Assembly (NCBI GenBank): GCA_030490835.1
Contig: CM059973.1
Location: 49,852,008 to 49,916,007, forward strand
Length of the DNA: 64,000 nt
Direction of reading: 5' to 3'
Source: Annona cherimola
Taxonomy: Eukaryota; Streptophyta; Magnoliopsida; Magnoliales; Annonaceae
Part shown: positions 34,413 to 45,936 of the stretch, one piece after another
How the letters are laid out: the number at the start of each line of letters is the position of its first letter
Numbering within the stretch: the stretch's first letter is position 1
Translations under genes and position numbers: made by a program
Notes under the pieces: model-generated
Seen by the model: only the letters and a program-made list of their open reading frames with translations
Told to the model about the DNA's origin: nothing
Databases searched by the model: none

Positions 34413-34870
34413 TGTTGAGAATTGGATGCTCTTAAAATAAAATATTGCTTATAACAATACAACAAAAAATAATACACCCAAAATAATTTGGACACTTTAT
34501 AGACTCCTACTCTTAGTACTAGCACTACCCATACAAATATTCCCTTCCTTACAATCACTCCAACTCACATAAAAAATACCCACAAATTTACACACACCCT
34601 TCTCTCCTTCGTAGCTCACCTGCTACTCGGCCTCACTTCTATCGTTTCGAAACATTAGCTCCCTTATATAGGCGAGCGGGTGCGGCGGGCGACGGTTCTG
34701 GCGCTTCGGCGCCGTTATTTTATTCGGCACGGTTTCGGCGCCGTTTTTTATCGATTTCGTTTTATTAGGCACCGTTCGTCTTTTATGAAATATTTTATTT
34801 CACTGTTCGTCTTTTATGAAATGCCTTTTCGGCACGGCATCTCATCGGTGCATCGGTGCTGACTTTTTCA
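34413..34870 (-). repeat. Copia 5' LTR
   Basis: 458 bp, TGTTGAGAATT to GACTTTTTCA on the plus strand. It drives leftward transcription of the element. The outer part has a GC-rich GGCGCCG block. Confidence 0.92.
34663..34670 (-). promoter_or_regulatory. TATA box of copia 5' LTR
   Basis: The minus strand reads TATATAAGGGAGCT, the only good TATA match in the LTR. It is duplicated at 31177-31184 in the 3' LTR. Confidence 0.55.
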
Positions 34871-35133
34871 CGACAGTCCCTTCAATCCCAAGTGTATGCA
34901 GCAATCACACCTCTGTATTTTTTGGCAAACCTTTCAGTCCCAAATGGAAGCAGCATTGCCCAAGGGTATGATGCGGCGGCACCTAAACTGCTGTGGGAAG
35001 AAGTTCCAAGGAGGAGTTGGCAGTGATTTTGAGTGCGTGAAGACCAAGTGCAAAAGTAGCAATGCAAAGGAGGAGACAAAGAACTGAAATCCCACATCGG
35101 ATTCCACATTGGAGGGAGGGCCCCTCACACATC

Positions 35134-35140
35134 TATAAAA
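35134..35140 (+). promoter_or_regulatory. TATA box of the Tat-type solo LTR
   Basis: CTATAAAAGGGCCCTCCACTC follows a GC-rich GGAGGGAGGGCCCC stretch. It resembles a canonical plant TATA promoter. Confidence 0.6.
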
Positions 35141-35502
35141 GGGCCCTCCACTCATCCCTAGACCACACTACACAACACTCTCCCATCACTTGAAGTGGGG
35201 CCCATTTAGGTGGGACCTTTGCCAAGTGGGAAAAGCTCCAAGAGCTTGGATTGCTTCTCAAAAGAGTGGTTTTTCAAGCAAGAATTGGGGTAAATAAATT
35301 TTCTGTTAATTATAGTTTTTTTTTCTTTAATCCTTTGTAGTTGTTAATTTTAGATTTGTAATATTTAGCCTAGATTTAACATTTTATGCATCGTAATTTT
35401 TAAATTAAATTTAATGCAATTTTCATTCCTGTTTTTGTAGATTAAATTTTACTTATGTAGTCTTTTAATTACTGTCCTAGTTTAGATGTAATTTTTAGTT
35501 AA

Positions 35503-35708
35503 TTGCAATTTCTCCTTTCCTTTTTCTGTCTCTTTCTCTCTCTTCTTTATCTGCTTTCTCGCTCTTCTTTCTCTCTCTTTCTAATTCTCTTTTCTTCCAT
35601 CTCTGATTTTTTTTCTTCTAATTTCTTTTCCCTTATATCTAATTTCTTTCTTTCTCTTCTCTATACCCTCTTTCACTTTTCTCTTTTATTTATTTATTTA
35701 TTTTTTGC
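35503..35708 (+). repeat. CT-rich low-complexity tract
   Basis: About 200 bases made mostly of C and T on the plus strand, with units such as TCTCTCTTTC, ending in TTTATTTATTTATT. It lies downstream of the LTR TATA box, so it would be in the 5' leader of the parent element's RNA. The open frame over it is a composition artefact. Confidence 0.7.
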
Positions 35709-38499
35709 CTTAAAATAATTCAAAATTATATAGCCTCTCCGTGGATTCGACCTGACTCACTGTTATTCTACACTATCACCCGCATAGTGGTAGCTTTAAT
35801 GTGTTTCGGTAAATTTTAATTAAACTGGTGATCACAGTGCTCTTAACGACAAGCACTTGGTGCGCATCAGTCATGCTAGAAGGGGACAACCGGTCCGCTT
35901 ATACCTCTAAAGTGGACCTAATTCCTTATGCACCATGATCATAGACATGCTAGTATGATTTTTAATGATAGAAAATTTGAACCATAATTTCCAACATAAT
36001 TTTATGAAGCAATATTTAAGTCGATTTGCAAGAATTATAAGAGTGACTATCCTTAAATAATTTCAAAAGCATTTAAATAAAACAAGTTACAATTCGTTGT
36101 CATCAGTTGAGAAAGTAACTTTTCAAAGGTTTTGCTTGCTTACCTGTGATAGCTTCAATTCTTTTGTTCCACATTCTCTTTACCTTTGCCTAGATAAATG
36201 AAAATGATATCTTATCCATGTGTACAAGATTACAAATGTTTACATGCCTTAGGGTTTTTCAACCCAAATAAGTTTACATCAATCTAACGTAAACCATTCT
36301 TTTCTTCAAGTTTGGTATCTTCTTTTCCAATTCACATATTAGGGTAACTTATTATTCCAATCATAACCCTTCTTTTCATTTTGATACCCTTGTTTAGGAT
36401 AAATTTTCAAGTTCATTTATAACAATTAAATTTAACTCAACATATTGGAATTTAAGGCTTCCCTTTTATCGTTCAACACCCACACTTTGCATTCCCATCC
36501 TAGTGTTCATTTAAGGCATTTATTTATAAGTTAGGGCTACTAATTTCAATTTCAAATTTCTGAAATTTCATAATTTTCCTTAAAACAGCCCTATACTTTC
36601 TCATTTTGCTACACTTTTCTTTTATTTTTGCATCTTAGTTAAGCATACATGAAATACTATAATCAATCATTATCCTTGTCATCCATACCCTTTATTTACA
36701 CCATTTAATTACACATATATCATATGATAATCAAGTTGACATCAAACAGCATTTTTCCTCAAATTTTGCTTAGTTTAGACACTCATTTACACATTAATGA
36801 GGGTACAATCAAGCAATTAAAGTCCCTTAAATAATTTGTTCAAAACAGAATTTTTTCACCTATTTTTAGATGTCCCCATCAACATATATGTATAAACCAG
36901 AATTTTAATTTTCACCCTAAACGGTTTGGGCGTCCCTTACTCCTTCCATAGGTGATGTATTTCATACCTATGATTACCAACATACACCCTTATTTAATCA
37001 AGTATCATTTCCACATAAAATGGATGCAAATTTACCTAGTTACCAATCCATAATTCCACCCAACTATGGATCATTATGTAAGCTTGGAATTACATCAATT
37101 AAACACCAAAATAACTCAACTAATCAATATGGAATAAGTGTTCAAAACAGATATATATTTCTGGAATTACATTAAATTTCGGCATGGTAACCTTATTTAA
37201 TGCAACCCTAAATCACTTATATCACTTCCTTAATGCTTGAAGTGAAACTTTCTACTCATTTGACATTTATTAAACATATTATGGGCTATGTAAAGCATCC
37301 ATTTAATATTCATAAATGAGCCAAATTTATAAGACATCACTTGAGTAAGGAAATCTTAATTATCAAAATCAACACACATATAGGGCACCTACTTGTGATG
37401 TTGTTGCTGCCTTCTTCTTGCCCTAGCTGAATTTTCTTCTTTTTCCTTTTTTTTTTCCCTCCTTTCTTCCTCCTTGGTTGGACGCCTTTGCTGGAATTTT
37501 TTTCCAAAGTGTTGTTGACCACACTAAATGTCCAATGCAGCCCCTTTTCCCCTTTTATATTGCTAAATTTTTAACCCTCAATTTCCAGATCATTTTATAC
37601 TTAAAATTTGCATTGTTTATCCTCATCTGTGCTGTCACATTTTCACCCACATATTGTTATTTTAATATATATATTTTTTAAGACAACTGGCCAAAATCTG
37701 CACCCATCTCCATGCAATCACGTCCACACATTTGCTGCCATTTTGATTTTTTCAACATGAAAGGCTGCCCAATCTCACCCCCATTTAACGTCCTTTAATG
37801 CAACAGCATTTTCAAATATTTTGCTACATTTTTATTCATTAAAAAATTACCCAAAATGCCTCCTTAAAACACCTCACCCTAAGCCATTAATTGCTTTAAC
37901 TTTTCATTATTTATGAATCACTTTTTAAAGAAAAGTCAATGGTTTTTAACCATAACTGGTTTAGCATTTTCCATGAGATTTAACTTAATCAAATCCATCG
38001 ATATTATAAAACATCTTGTTTAAACCATTCATAAAAATTTCATCTCAAAATGATCATCCTAAATCAAGATATAAGCATTTGAAAATATTTCATAGAATTT
38101 CATGAAATTTAATTATTATTACCATATTTTAATCATGATTATCATAATCCACACCATTCATTAAATGGGGCACGTCAACATGTGTCTTCCCTCCAAATTT
38201 CATGTCAATCTGCCTTATACACTTCAAGTTAGGAATTTATCAAGCAATAACTTAATTCATCCAATAATTATTAATAAAATAACATGGATATTTTAATTAA
38301 ATAAACATGCCAACTCATCATTTCCTACAACATATTTTTCTTTTTGTACACACTAATCCAAATTGAGCAAGAGTGATTAACTTAATCACCTTGCTTAGTC
38401 ATTTGCCCTAATCTCATCCCTCCAACTCAAATCATAAAGATAATAATTATACAATTCCTAATTTACATTCATTTGTCTCAAAATGTTCTAGATATCACA

Positions 38500-39015
38500 A
38501 ACTTTTTACTTTTTGAAATTTTTCATAAACATATTTTTCTAAGTATATTTACCCATTAATCATGTTTATTGTTTTACAATACTTTATAAATTTAATTTTT
38601 TAAAAAATTAGTTTTAGGGCATTTAAGTCATTTCCCCCTTAAAACTTGCTTTTTAAAAAATATTTAAAAACTTGGTATGTGAGGTAATGCACCTAAAAAA
38701 TATAGTTATGAAATAAATATAGGAAATATAAAGATAGGTCACATGTTGGGAGCATATAATAAGGGTCCACTTTTATCAAAAATTAATGCAAACTTAATGT
38801 TCAATACAATTAATGCAAAGTTAAATCCATGTCTTGCCTCAGAAATCCATGCAATACAAGTTGCTTCTAAATGTCCTATGCACACATCAACATACAAGTA
38901 GGGTTGGCAAACAGTTTTATATTGAGTGTGGGAGATTGGGACTTTAAGTTCCGTCATGGAGAGTTTTTCTCTCATTTTTTCTAGATCATTGAATCAGTTC
39001 ATTATTAAAGTTACA
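38500..39015. repeat. AT-rich flank with a MITE-like half copy
   Basis: The first 220 bases (TTTTTCATAAACATATTTTT, then TTTTACAATACTTTATA) resemble one arm of the fold-back element at 39016. The rest is unique AT-rich sequence with no gene seen. Confidence 0.35.
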
Positions 39016-39602
39016 CCCCTGGAGATAACTATCCACCTTTAACCTCTTACAATGTGTGCAGAAAATTTTTTTCATCCTTGTATTTAGAACTCAACCCAAG
39101 TATATATTTCAATCTTGGAGTATGATTATATACACCATAATCTATTTTAAGCTAAAATACAACATTCATTTATTTTTAAAATTAGTTGTATTTTTTAGTT
39201 TTTTTTTCATAAACATGTTTTTCTAAATATATTTAATCTATATACTAAGTTTTACCATTTTACAATACTTATACATATTTATCTTTGATTTTTAAAAATT
39301 AAGTTTTCTAAGGGTGAGAAATGACTTAAATGTCCCTTGAAATTGATGATTTTTTAAAAAATAAAAAATAAATATGTAAAAGTATTATAAAATGGCAAAA
39401 TTTGGCATATGTATTAAATACAATTAGAAAAACATGTTTACGAAAAATAAATGAATGTTGTATTTTAACCTAAAATACATCATGATGTATATAACCATAA
39501 TCAAAGATTAAAATATATGCTTGGGTTGAGTTATAAATACAAGGATGAAAATAATTTCCTGCACACACTGTAAGAGGTTTGAGGTGGATGACTTAGTGGG
39601 AG
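39016..39602. mobile_element. Fold-back MITE (arms about 280 bp)
   Basis: The left half and the right half are reverse complements. ATCCACCTTTAACCTCTTAC near 39030 pairs with GTAAGAGGTTTGAGGTGGAT near 39570. CCTTGTATTTAGAACTCAAC pairs with GTTGAGTTATAAATACAAGG. The match continues to a short AT-rich centre near 39300-39360. There is no coding capacity. Shared inner words (TTTTACCATTTT, TTAAGT) link it to the elements at 45937 and 60336. The outer ends are set only to within about ten bases, and no clear target duplication was found. Confidence 0.65.
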
Positions 39603-39661
39603 TTGATGTGATATTAGGCAATTATCATGTTAAACTAGTTTGAATGAAACTAGTCCTTTCA

Positions 39662-42600
39662 TGTTGTGCCTCGCCAGCCAACACCCAGGATCGACAGTCG
39701 CTACAACAGAGACTCGGTAGCATCTCCCCAAGATTTGCCATAATTTTGAAAGTAAATGACCAAATGTATATAAAAATTCACCTGTGGCAACCCTAGATAT
39801 CCATAACTAATTCATTTATTGGACATATGGCAAACAAAGCAATTAAACTATAATTATTTCCATCATTCGCTTTTCAGCTGAAGTAAAATACACATTTATA
39901 ATTGCCAAATACATTAATAAGGTCTTAACAAATCATACATCCATGAACCAATCCTAAGTATATGATATAGAACTCACTATATAATACATACATACATATA
40001 TATGTATATATCTCAGATGTACACCAACCTTAAATGACCATAATCCAATACTAAACAACTTATAACTGCCACAAACTGCCTCGGCTCGAGATCGAACCTG
40101 TCCTAGCTCATAGCTAGGCTCCTGCAATACTAGTCTTGCTAACAATTTCAAAAACAAAACAAATGAGTTGAGCAAATTCAGTGAGTAGTTGTGATTCGTA
40201 ACAACTAATGATAAACCCATGTCAAACCATCATATGTCATGCACCACATGCAATACACATACGGGGCTATCACTTGTCTCACACGATCATGTCATGCCTC
40301 ACACACACTTGAAATCCAACTAATCTCATGTCCATTAAGGGCCATGAACAACCCTAAGCAAACCATGCATATGCATCACTCATGCCATATGCATCATGCT
40401 CCTACCAAAACCATGCATCATTGGTTTTACAAAACCATGCCCGTACTCATTTCACAAAATATCGACTATGCGTTTCTGCAAAACCGTGCCAAAAGAAATA
40501 ACCAAAATGTCATCAAAGGGGATAACCCAAAATCATTTCAATTAACATGTGGCATGTGATATCTAATACCAAGATATCCTAGAACCCCTCCAAATACGAT
40601 CATACCAAGGTATAAGACCATCCTCGATCTTGTTAACTCTAGCCTCAAGCTAGGTTCAACTAGAAGGAATCATTTTTCCCTCAATAAGAGGGATATAAAA
40701 ATGAACATAAGTCATCTACAAGCTCAAGCAACCAAATTCAAATCTCCATTTCAAAATACACATCTCATGCACATCATGCCCATCACAAGTTTCGCTTCCA
40801 ATGGTTCACTGTCCCACATGTTTCAAACATGCTCAGTATATCATTTACATTCACAAAGTTCTACATGCCCATTTATACATCACTCTCACACATTTAGCCT
40901 CATTTAGACATTTCATCAAACATATCATAGACATTATATGGAAATCAAGCCCAAATCATTCAAAATCCATGGGATTCCATCCAACACATCATAATATCAT
41001 ACAAAATCATTTCTAACCACTTCTATTTCATCAATTACATGTGTTTCCACTAAAACCCTCAATTTCCAACACCCAGACAACCTCTAAAAAAGTCCTAATT
41101 TGTGAAAATCCATTGAAATCATTAAACAAAAGTCGATACCCATAAACAATTGACAAAACACATGATTTCCAACTCAAATTCATCATTTCTTTCAAAACAA
41201 AACAAGTTACTCATCACAAATTCGATTTTCTCCAAGAAACTCCAAAGCTCCAAGCTTTCTACTTGATCCATCAAGCTTCTTTAATGAAAAATCACGTGGG
41301 AATTTTGTTCCGGAAACCCTCTAACTTTGCGTATTAGTGTTTTGAACTCTGAAGTTTGCATATTAGCATTTAAACCCCAAGAAATTTCAATATTTTCATT
41401 TTAAACCTTGTCTACTCACGACAGTAGAAAAGCTGCGTTTTGTCATTATATAATGACAAAAATACCCATGGTCATCCCTTCCCGGTCTAAGACCCAACCC
41501 ATAGTTGACCCAAAAATGCCTATCCATGCAAGTTCTTTCCCACCCTATGGAAGACGCTTCACAATAGGAAAACCAGCCTCTTCCCCATCACGCTTGTCGC
41601 TACCCTTCGCACCTTCTTTTATCTCCTTGGCGTCCAGCAGCATGGCTCCATGGAGACAACCTCCGCCATCCTCGTTGTAATCCCCTGCTCCCAATCCTAA
41701 ATGACCATGCTCAATTGTGTCCACCACCGCCATTGCCATAGTTGGCCCCCTCGACTTTTTCGGCCATCACAGCGTCGGATCGGAGCCGTTGTCGAAGATG
41801 GTCATGAGGGAGTTCCGGGTTCCCATCGCAAGCTACAGAGAGAAAAATATAGACATTCATGCATAGGTACCAGCTTCTCCCCATTTCGATCATCGCCGCA
41901 TGTTCACGAGTCAGTTCAGTTATTTATAAAAAAAAAATACAAATCGACACTGAAAATCAGCAAATCGACAACCCAAATCAAATTGCAAAATCCAACAAAG
42001 TTGCAGTCGTAAACCAAATCCAAGCACCTGGTCTTCAACTCTTCACCGAGCAGCTGTGGCACCACAAAATTTCAGCATTCTAATAACAAACGACCAAGCA
42101 TTTTAATTCTAGCAGCAAAAAATTCAATCAGAACAAAATTCAGAGTCCTTCTGCAAAAGACAACATCCGTTTTGTAGCAGGATTCCCATTTCAAAGCTTG
42201 GAAGCTTCAGCACAACAACTGGCCAATTGCTAAAACGCAGACTCGCCTCTACTCCATTAAACCAACTAAGCATTTAATCCGCAGTGCCATCTGAGATGCC
42301 ACTTTTATTTTTTCAATCCAGCCATCTAGAAATTTATAGCACCATGCAACCGGCATGGAAAAATACAAAGGGTAACAAGCGCGACCCAAGCAAACGACCA
42401 TAAAATTGGTTTGTCTAAGATTTCCATTGATCATCGAGTCTTAATTTGTTGATTCAAAAACTAGCTACCCACTTTGAAATTTAGCTTCGGCTGCATGCAC
42501 CTCTGCTCACCGTCTCTTCATTGCCGCTAACCACAAGAAAGCATGCTCTTCTCCCAACCTTCAATGATGGAATGTCGACGTCCTCCTCTGTAGAAGCAGT

Positions 42601-44012
42601 CGCATAAGGGTCAAAATTATCATTTTGAAAATTTTACACATGAAAATAACCAACTTGACTAGCTTTCCTAACATCGCGTGCGCTGAGGGTTTAAAATACA
42701 AAGCATAAACTTAATAGAGTTTAAAATGCTAATATACAAAGTTAAAGGATTTATAGCCAAATTTCCCAAATCACATGGATTCAAGCACTTTTAGGTGGGT
42801 TTTCATGGGGTAGAGAGCTAAGGTCGTAAGGAGGAAGAAAGGAAAGAAATGGCATGGAAATGGGGTCGGTGACCCTCCTCGATTAAAACAGTGTCTGACA
42901 TGGTTTAAACCATGTGATTCTTGAAATCACACAGTTTGAACAGTGTGGGCCCATAAATGTCCCAAATTTAGCTATATTTTACTATTTTGCCCATAACTTT
43001 CTCCATACAATTCCGATTGAGATCATTCATTTTGCATTGGATTCCTACTTCAAGTAATATCTCTCGACAAAATTTTTGCTTAAAATTTCATTACCACAAA
43101 ATTTCATGCAATTTACTATCAATGATAACTGGTCATAACATGTCTAGACATTCCCGACACCAAATCAATCATTCATACACATATCTTATCATCATAATAT
43201 CACATTTATGTCATTTGTTTACTCAAAACATGTCTTATATAAAATTCGTCCAATCAACTCAACTCTTTAGCCATTTTGCCTCTATAATGGGTATGATTAG
43301 CCCAATCATATATATCACCTCTAATACTTTCAAAATCACTTATAACACATCACAGATACATCTAACATCTTATCCATGCTAGAAACTATCATATTCCATG
43401 TCATTTCCAAAAATTCAACCATTAAGTTCATTACTTACTAAACTTTCACTATTAGCCTCAAATGACTCCTTTTTCAAAATTATTATACCAAACTCATTCC
43501 CAAACATCACAAACACATTTAGATCATGGTTGGGACTATTATCATAAAAATCATGGCTCCCATTTATGATTCTCAATCCTTTTCACTATCCCAGTTCTTT
43601 TAAGCTTAACTACACAATTAAACCCATTTCTTTCATTCTATCAAATCTCTCATTCAAATCTCAGTCATAACCATACATATCCATTCCAAACACGCTTGAC
43701 AAATTAACTCTAAATAATTCCCTTATCTAGTTCAAAGTCTACACGCGAGGATCAAGTCTTAAACATTTATCATTCAATCAAATCATGAGTTTCTATATAT
43801 CTAAAATCATCTAACAAATACGTGCAAATCCATCCTAAGCTTCTATCAAGCTATTTTTTCAAAATTTACCCATCCATTTCTCAATAACTAGAATCACACA
43901 TTCAACATAACTTGTATAATCTTTAACATATTCAACCTTTGTTTCATCAAAATCCTACTATTATTTGGCTCCTTAGATTATATTATGCACATCGTCAACC
44001 CGGGGTATTACA
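39662..44012 (-). mobile_element. Solo LTR, family C (4351 bp with an inserted MULE; TSD TTTCA)
   Basis: On the plus strand it runs TGTTGTGCC...CCGGGGTATTACA, and the reverse complement begins TGTAATACCCCGG, a classic gypsy LTR start. The flanks are TTTCA on both sides (39657-39661 and 44013-44017), a perfect duplication. Without the insert at 41298-42767 it is about 2.87 kb. The copies at 61218 and 62504 share the first 1.3 kb (for example GGCAACCCTAGATATCCA and CATTAATAAGG). It has no internal region or coding capacity. Confidence 0.82.
41298..42767. mobile_element. Pack-MULE-like element (1470 bp, about 90-bp TIRs, 9-bp TSD)
   Basis: The ends GGGAATTTTG and GGGAAATTTG are inverted and lead into longer inverted repeats: CTCTAACTTTGCGTATTAG on the left, CCTTTAACTTTGTATATTAG when the right arm is read on the other strand. 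The flanks AAATCACGT and AAATCACAT are a 9-bp duplication with one mismatch, the size made by Mutator-like transposases. No transposase is present. The interior (about 41440-42640) is markedly richer in GC than the host LTR and reads like captured genic DNA. It has short open frames on both strands (41408-41680 plus; 41545-41739 and 41711-41893 minus), none of which I recognise. Confidence 0.7.
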
Positions 44013-45272
44013 TTTCATCAATTTAATTACCATATTGATTCTGACAACATTGACATTAGGGGATGGTTCTGGATTCAAAAGTTAGCAACAGTAGGTTGTT
44101 GTCAGAGCTCACATACAAACCAATCACAGTAAGTAGTCAATCTTTGGCAATTGATGTTTATGGTGTATTGGATTTTATATGAGAATTAATCTTGTAATAC
44201 AATTAAGACGCCTGATTTTTTGCAGCCAGGTGCATGGGGCCAACCACGTGTCCAGCCCAAAAAATATAATTTTTTATTTTTTGGATTTTTTCATGGAAAG
44301 TTAGATGTATTTAATCTATGAACCAAGTTTTACCATTTTTAGATTTATACGTTTTAATTAAAATGCGTAAGGTTTGATTGCGTATTTTTCTGTTATTAAA
44401 TGCATATGTGGTTGATTGACTAAGAATTAATTAATTCAGAAAAATTAAAACTATTTATAAAATAAGCCCATGGATCTGGGCATATGGATTACAATGATTT
44501 GACATTCAAATCATATCTATGTATACTAATCCTATGTGGACGCACATGATTTGATTTTGAAATTATACGATTACGATTACTGATATGTGGGTGGACTGCT
44601 TGTTGATTATAGATGATAATATATTAATGCATCTATGAATTTGTCTGGTATAAGGTCTCTGATTCTTAGTGATTTTTTAAACTTTTACATTTTGGTCCTT
44701 AGGGCTTTTTATAGCAAAGGACGTTTTGAAAAACAATTTGTAAAAAGGTTCGTTTCTGATTTTCAAATAAACTCGTTTTGCATAGTGACTAGTTTGGAGT
44801 CCAAGTTGAGCCTAGAACAAAAGCTGTCCAGCTCTGGCAAGTGGGGTAGATTGGATCTCAAGATCAGATGTCATAATGTTGACAAGTGGGCTTAGTTTTA
44901 GGGCTCACAACCCAGATATGTGGGCCCAAGCAGCAGCCGAATTTGTTATCAGAAATGCCAACAGGTGTTGATGTGGGCACCTTTTGAGTCATCCATTTTG
45001 TTTTATTGCAAATTAATCATTTTAAGTTCGATTTTCACAAAATTTCTGACGGGTTAGATTTTGAATTCGAGGCCTATTTCTGAATTTTTTGAATTAAATA
45101 ATTGTTTATGTCATTTATTTAAAATACACCACTATTTATTTTCAAATATTTTATTACTTGCAAGTTATATGAGGATTAATCATATCTTTTTAGGTGAACC
45201 ACATTTGATAGCTCACTAAATATTGTGCATTTTTAGATGAGTAGCAAATAAGATCAAACTTTTATTTATTTA
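44013..45272. other. AT-rich intergenic DNA
   Basis: No gene is recognised. A single MITE-like arm is visible at about 44255-44365 (TTTTTCATGGAAAG...AAGTTTTACCATTTTTAG) with no partner arm. The 86-codon open frame at 44635 has no known domain. Confidence 0.4.
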
Positions 45273-45540
45273 CGGTGTGCTTGGGAAATAACAAAAATTT
45301 TAGCTATAAAAGCTTATTTAAAAGGAAAAAAATGATGTGATATGATAAAGATAATGATGATGAGTAAAGATAATAAAATTAAATTATATAGGTTAGTTAT
45401 AAGGATAGTTGTGTAGAAATGATTGAAAACTACGGTAGTTGTATGAGAATATATAAAAAAATAATTAAAATAAGATAACTATGAAAAGTTTTAGATTTAA
45501 AAATTTTGCTATGAAAAGCTTTTAGTTTTGCCAAACATGC
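45273..45540. mobile_element. Putative hAT-type MITE
   Basis: The left end CGGTGTGCTTGGGAAATAAC and the right end, read on the other strand as GGGCATGTTTGGCAAAACTA, form imperfect terminal inverted repeats of the kind seen in hAT-derived MITEs. Internally, AGCTATAAAAGCTT and AAGCTTTTCATAGC also pair. The 268-bp body is AT-rich and noncoding. An 8-bp duplication is not convincing. Confidence 0.45.
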
Positions 45541-45936
45541 CCTTATTGAAAAAGATATGTATGAATAAAGATGAAAATGTATTTATTTTTGAATTATGAT
45601 TTTAATATGGGCACCGGGTTAGTGATTAGAAAGATTTTATTTTCAATAAAAAAAATATATAATCAATTAATTATTCTATCTTGTGCGATTGATCTTTAGA
45701 ATTTCAATTAAATTATGGGCTAGGATTACTTTTCTCAGTTTCAATTTTTATGATCGGTACTTCTATAGTCAATTTTTTTCTTGCTCACCTTGATGATTTA
45801 ACAAAATCTAAGTGGTTTATTATGTTTAGCATTGTTCATTTAGCTAAAATATAAGAAATTATTTGAAAAATAGCAATCTACACTACTAACTACATAGGGA
45901 TTCGAGGTCAGGACTAGGAGATAGTATATTATAGTC
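45541..45936. other. AT-rich intergenic DNA
   Basis: Nothing recognisable apart from the 9-bp target copy ATTATAGTC at 45928-45936. Confidence 0.4.

Larger units (their letters stand above)
30927..34870 (-). mobile_element. Young copia element lacking most of RT and RNase H (3944 bp, TSD CGACA)
   Basis: Two 458-bp LTRs (30927-31384 and 34413-34870) differ at a single position that I could find. Both flanks are CGACA (30922-30926 and 34871-34875). A perfect initiator tRNA-Met PBS and a PPT are present. The coding part holds gag, protease and integrase on the minus strand. The RT reading stops shortly after its first motif (GSIERYKAR) and is followed almost at once by the PPT, so at least a kilobase of RT-RNase H is missing compared with normal copia elements. 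Integrase carries a frameshift. This is the most recent insertion in the window. Confidence 0.92.
29713..35869 (+). mobile_element. Solo LTR of a Tat/Athila-type gypsy element (2.2 kb without the copia insert)
   Basis: It begins TGATAAGTCT and ends GGTGCGCATCA, with TGAT...ATCA terminal inverted repeats. The flanks GTCAC and GTCAT are a 5-bp target duplication with one mismatch. The right half has a strong plus-strand TATA box, then a long CT-rich tract, then GTGGATTCGACCTGACTCAC near the end, a wording familiar from LTRs of Tat/Athila-lineage elements (clade by inference). No gag-pol belonging to it is present. A copia element interrupts it at 30927-34870. The left half contains a moderately GC-rich block (30120-30900) with an open frame of 183 codons that shows no known domain. 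Confidence 0.7.
3927..38499 (-). mobile_element. G1: old nested Ty3/gypsy chromovirus with about 3.4-kb LTRs, interrupted by three insertions
   Basis: A minus-strand element is inferred from two similarly oriented LTRs of one family (3927-7319, and 29011-38499 less its insert), a PPT beside the left LTR, a PBS beside the right LTR, and minus-strand gag-pol between. Each LTR begins TGTGG and ends TATCACA on the plus strand. The interior is interrupted at 10619-13612 (solo LTR), at 14684-about 28006 (LTR E2, which contains E1) and, inside the right LTR, at 29713-35869. Aligned LTR stretches look roughly 90 percent alike by eye, so the element is old. The flanks ATTTT and AACTT match at only 3 of 5 bases, so a target duplication is not demonstrated. 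The two halves could therefore be separate family members brought together. Confidence 0.55.
29011..38499 (-). repeat. G1 5' LTR, split by a solo LTR
   Basis: The two pieces 29011-29712 and 35870-38499 together give about 3.33 kb and align along their length with 3927-7319, including ATCTTTGCTATCAACATACT near the start and ATATCACA at the end. The split falls inside the conserved GC-rich island, just after GCGACTTGGTCAC. The decamer pair lies at 29481-29494 and 36134-36143. It is noncoding. Confidence 0.75.

Noticed and set aside
35503..35718. 71-codon hydrophobic frame resembling a membrane protein
   Set aside because: It is a translation of the CT-rich tract, which reads as Phe, Leu and Ser in any frame.
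3922..38504. Target duplication for G1
   Set aside because: ATTTT and AACTT match at only three of five bases, so no TSD is claimed.
41711..41893. Minus-strand 60-codon frame as a real captured exon
   Set aside because: A splice-like site and an ATG are present, but I cannot match the peptide to any family, so no gene name is given.
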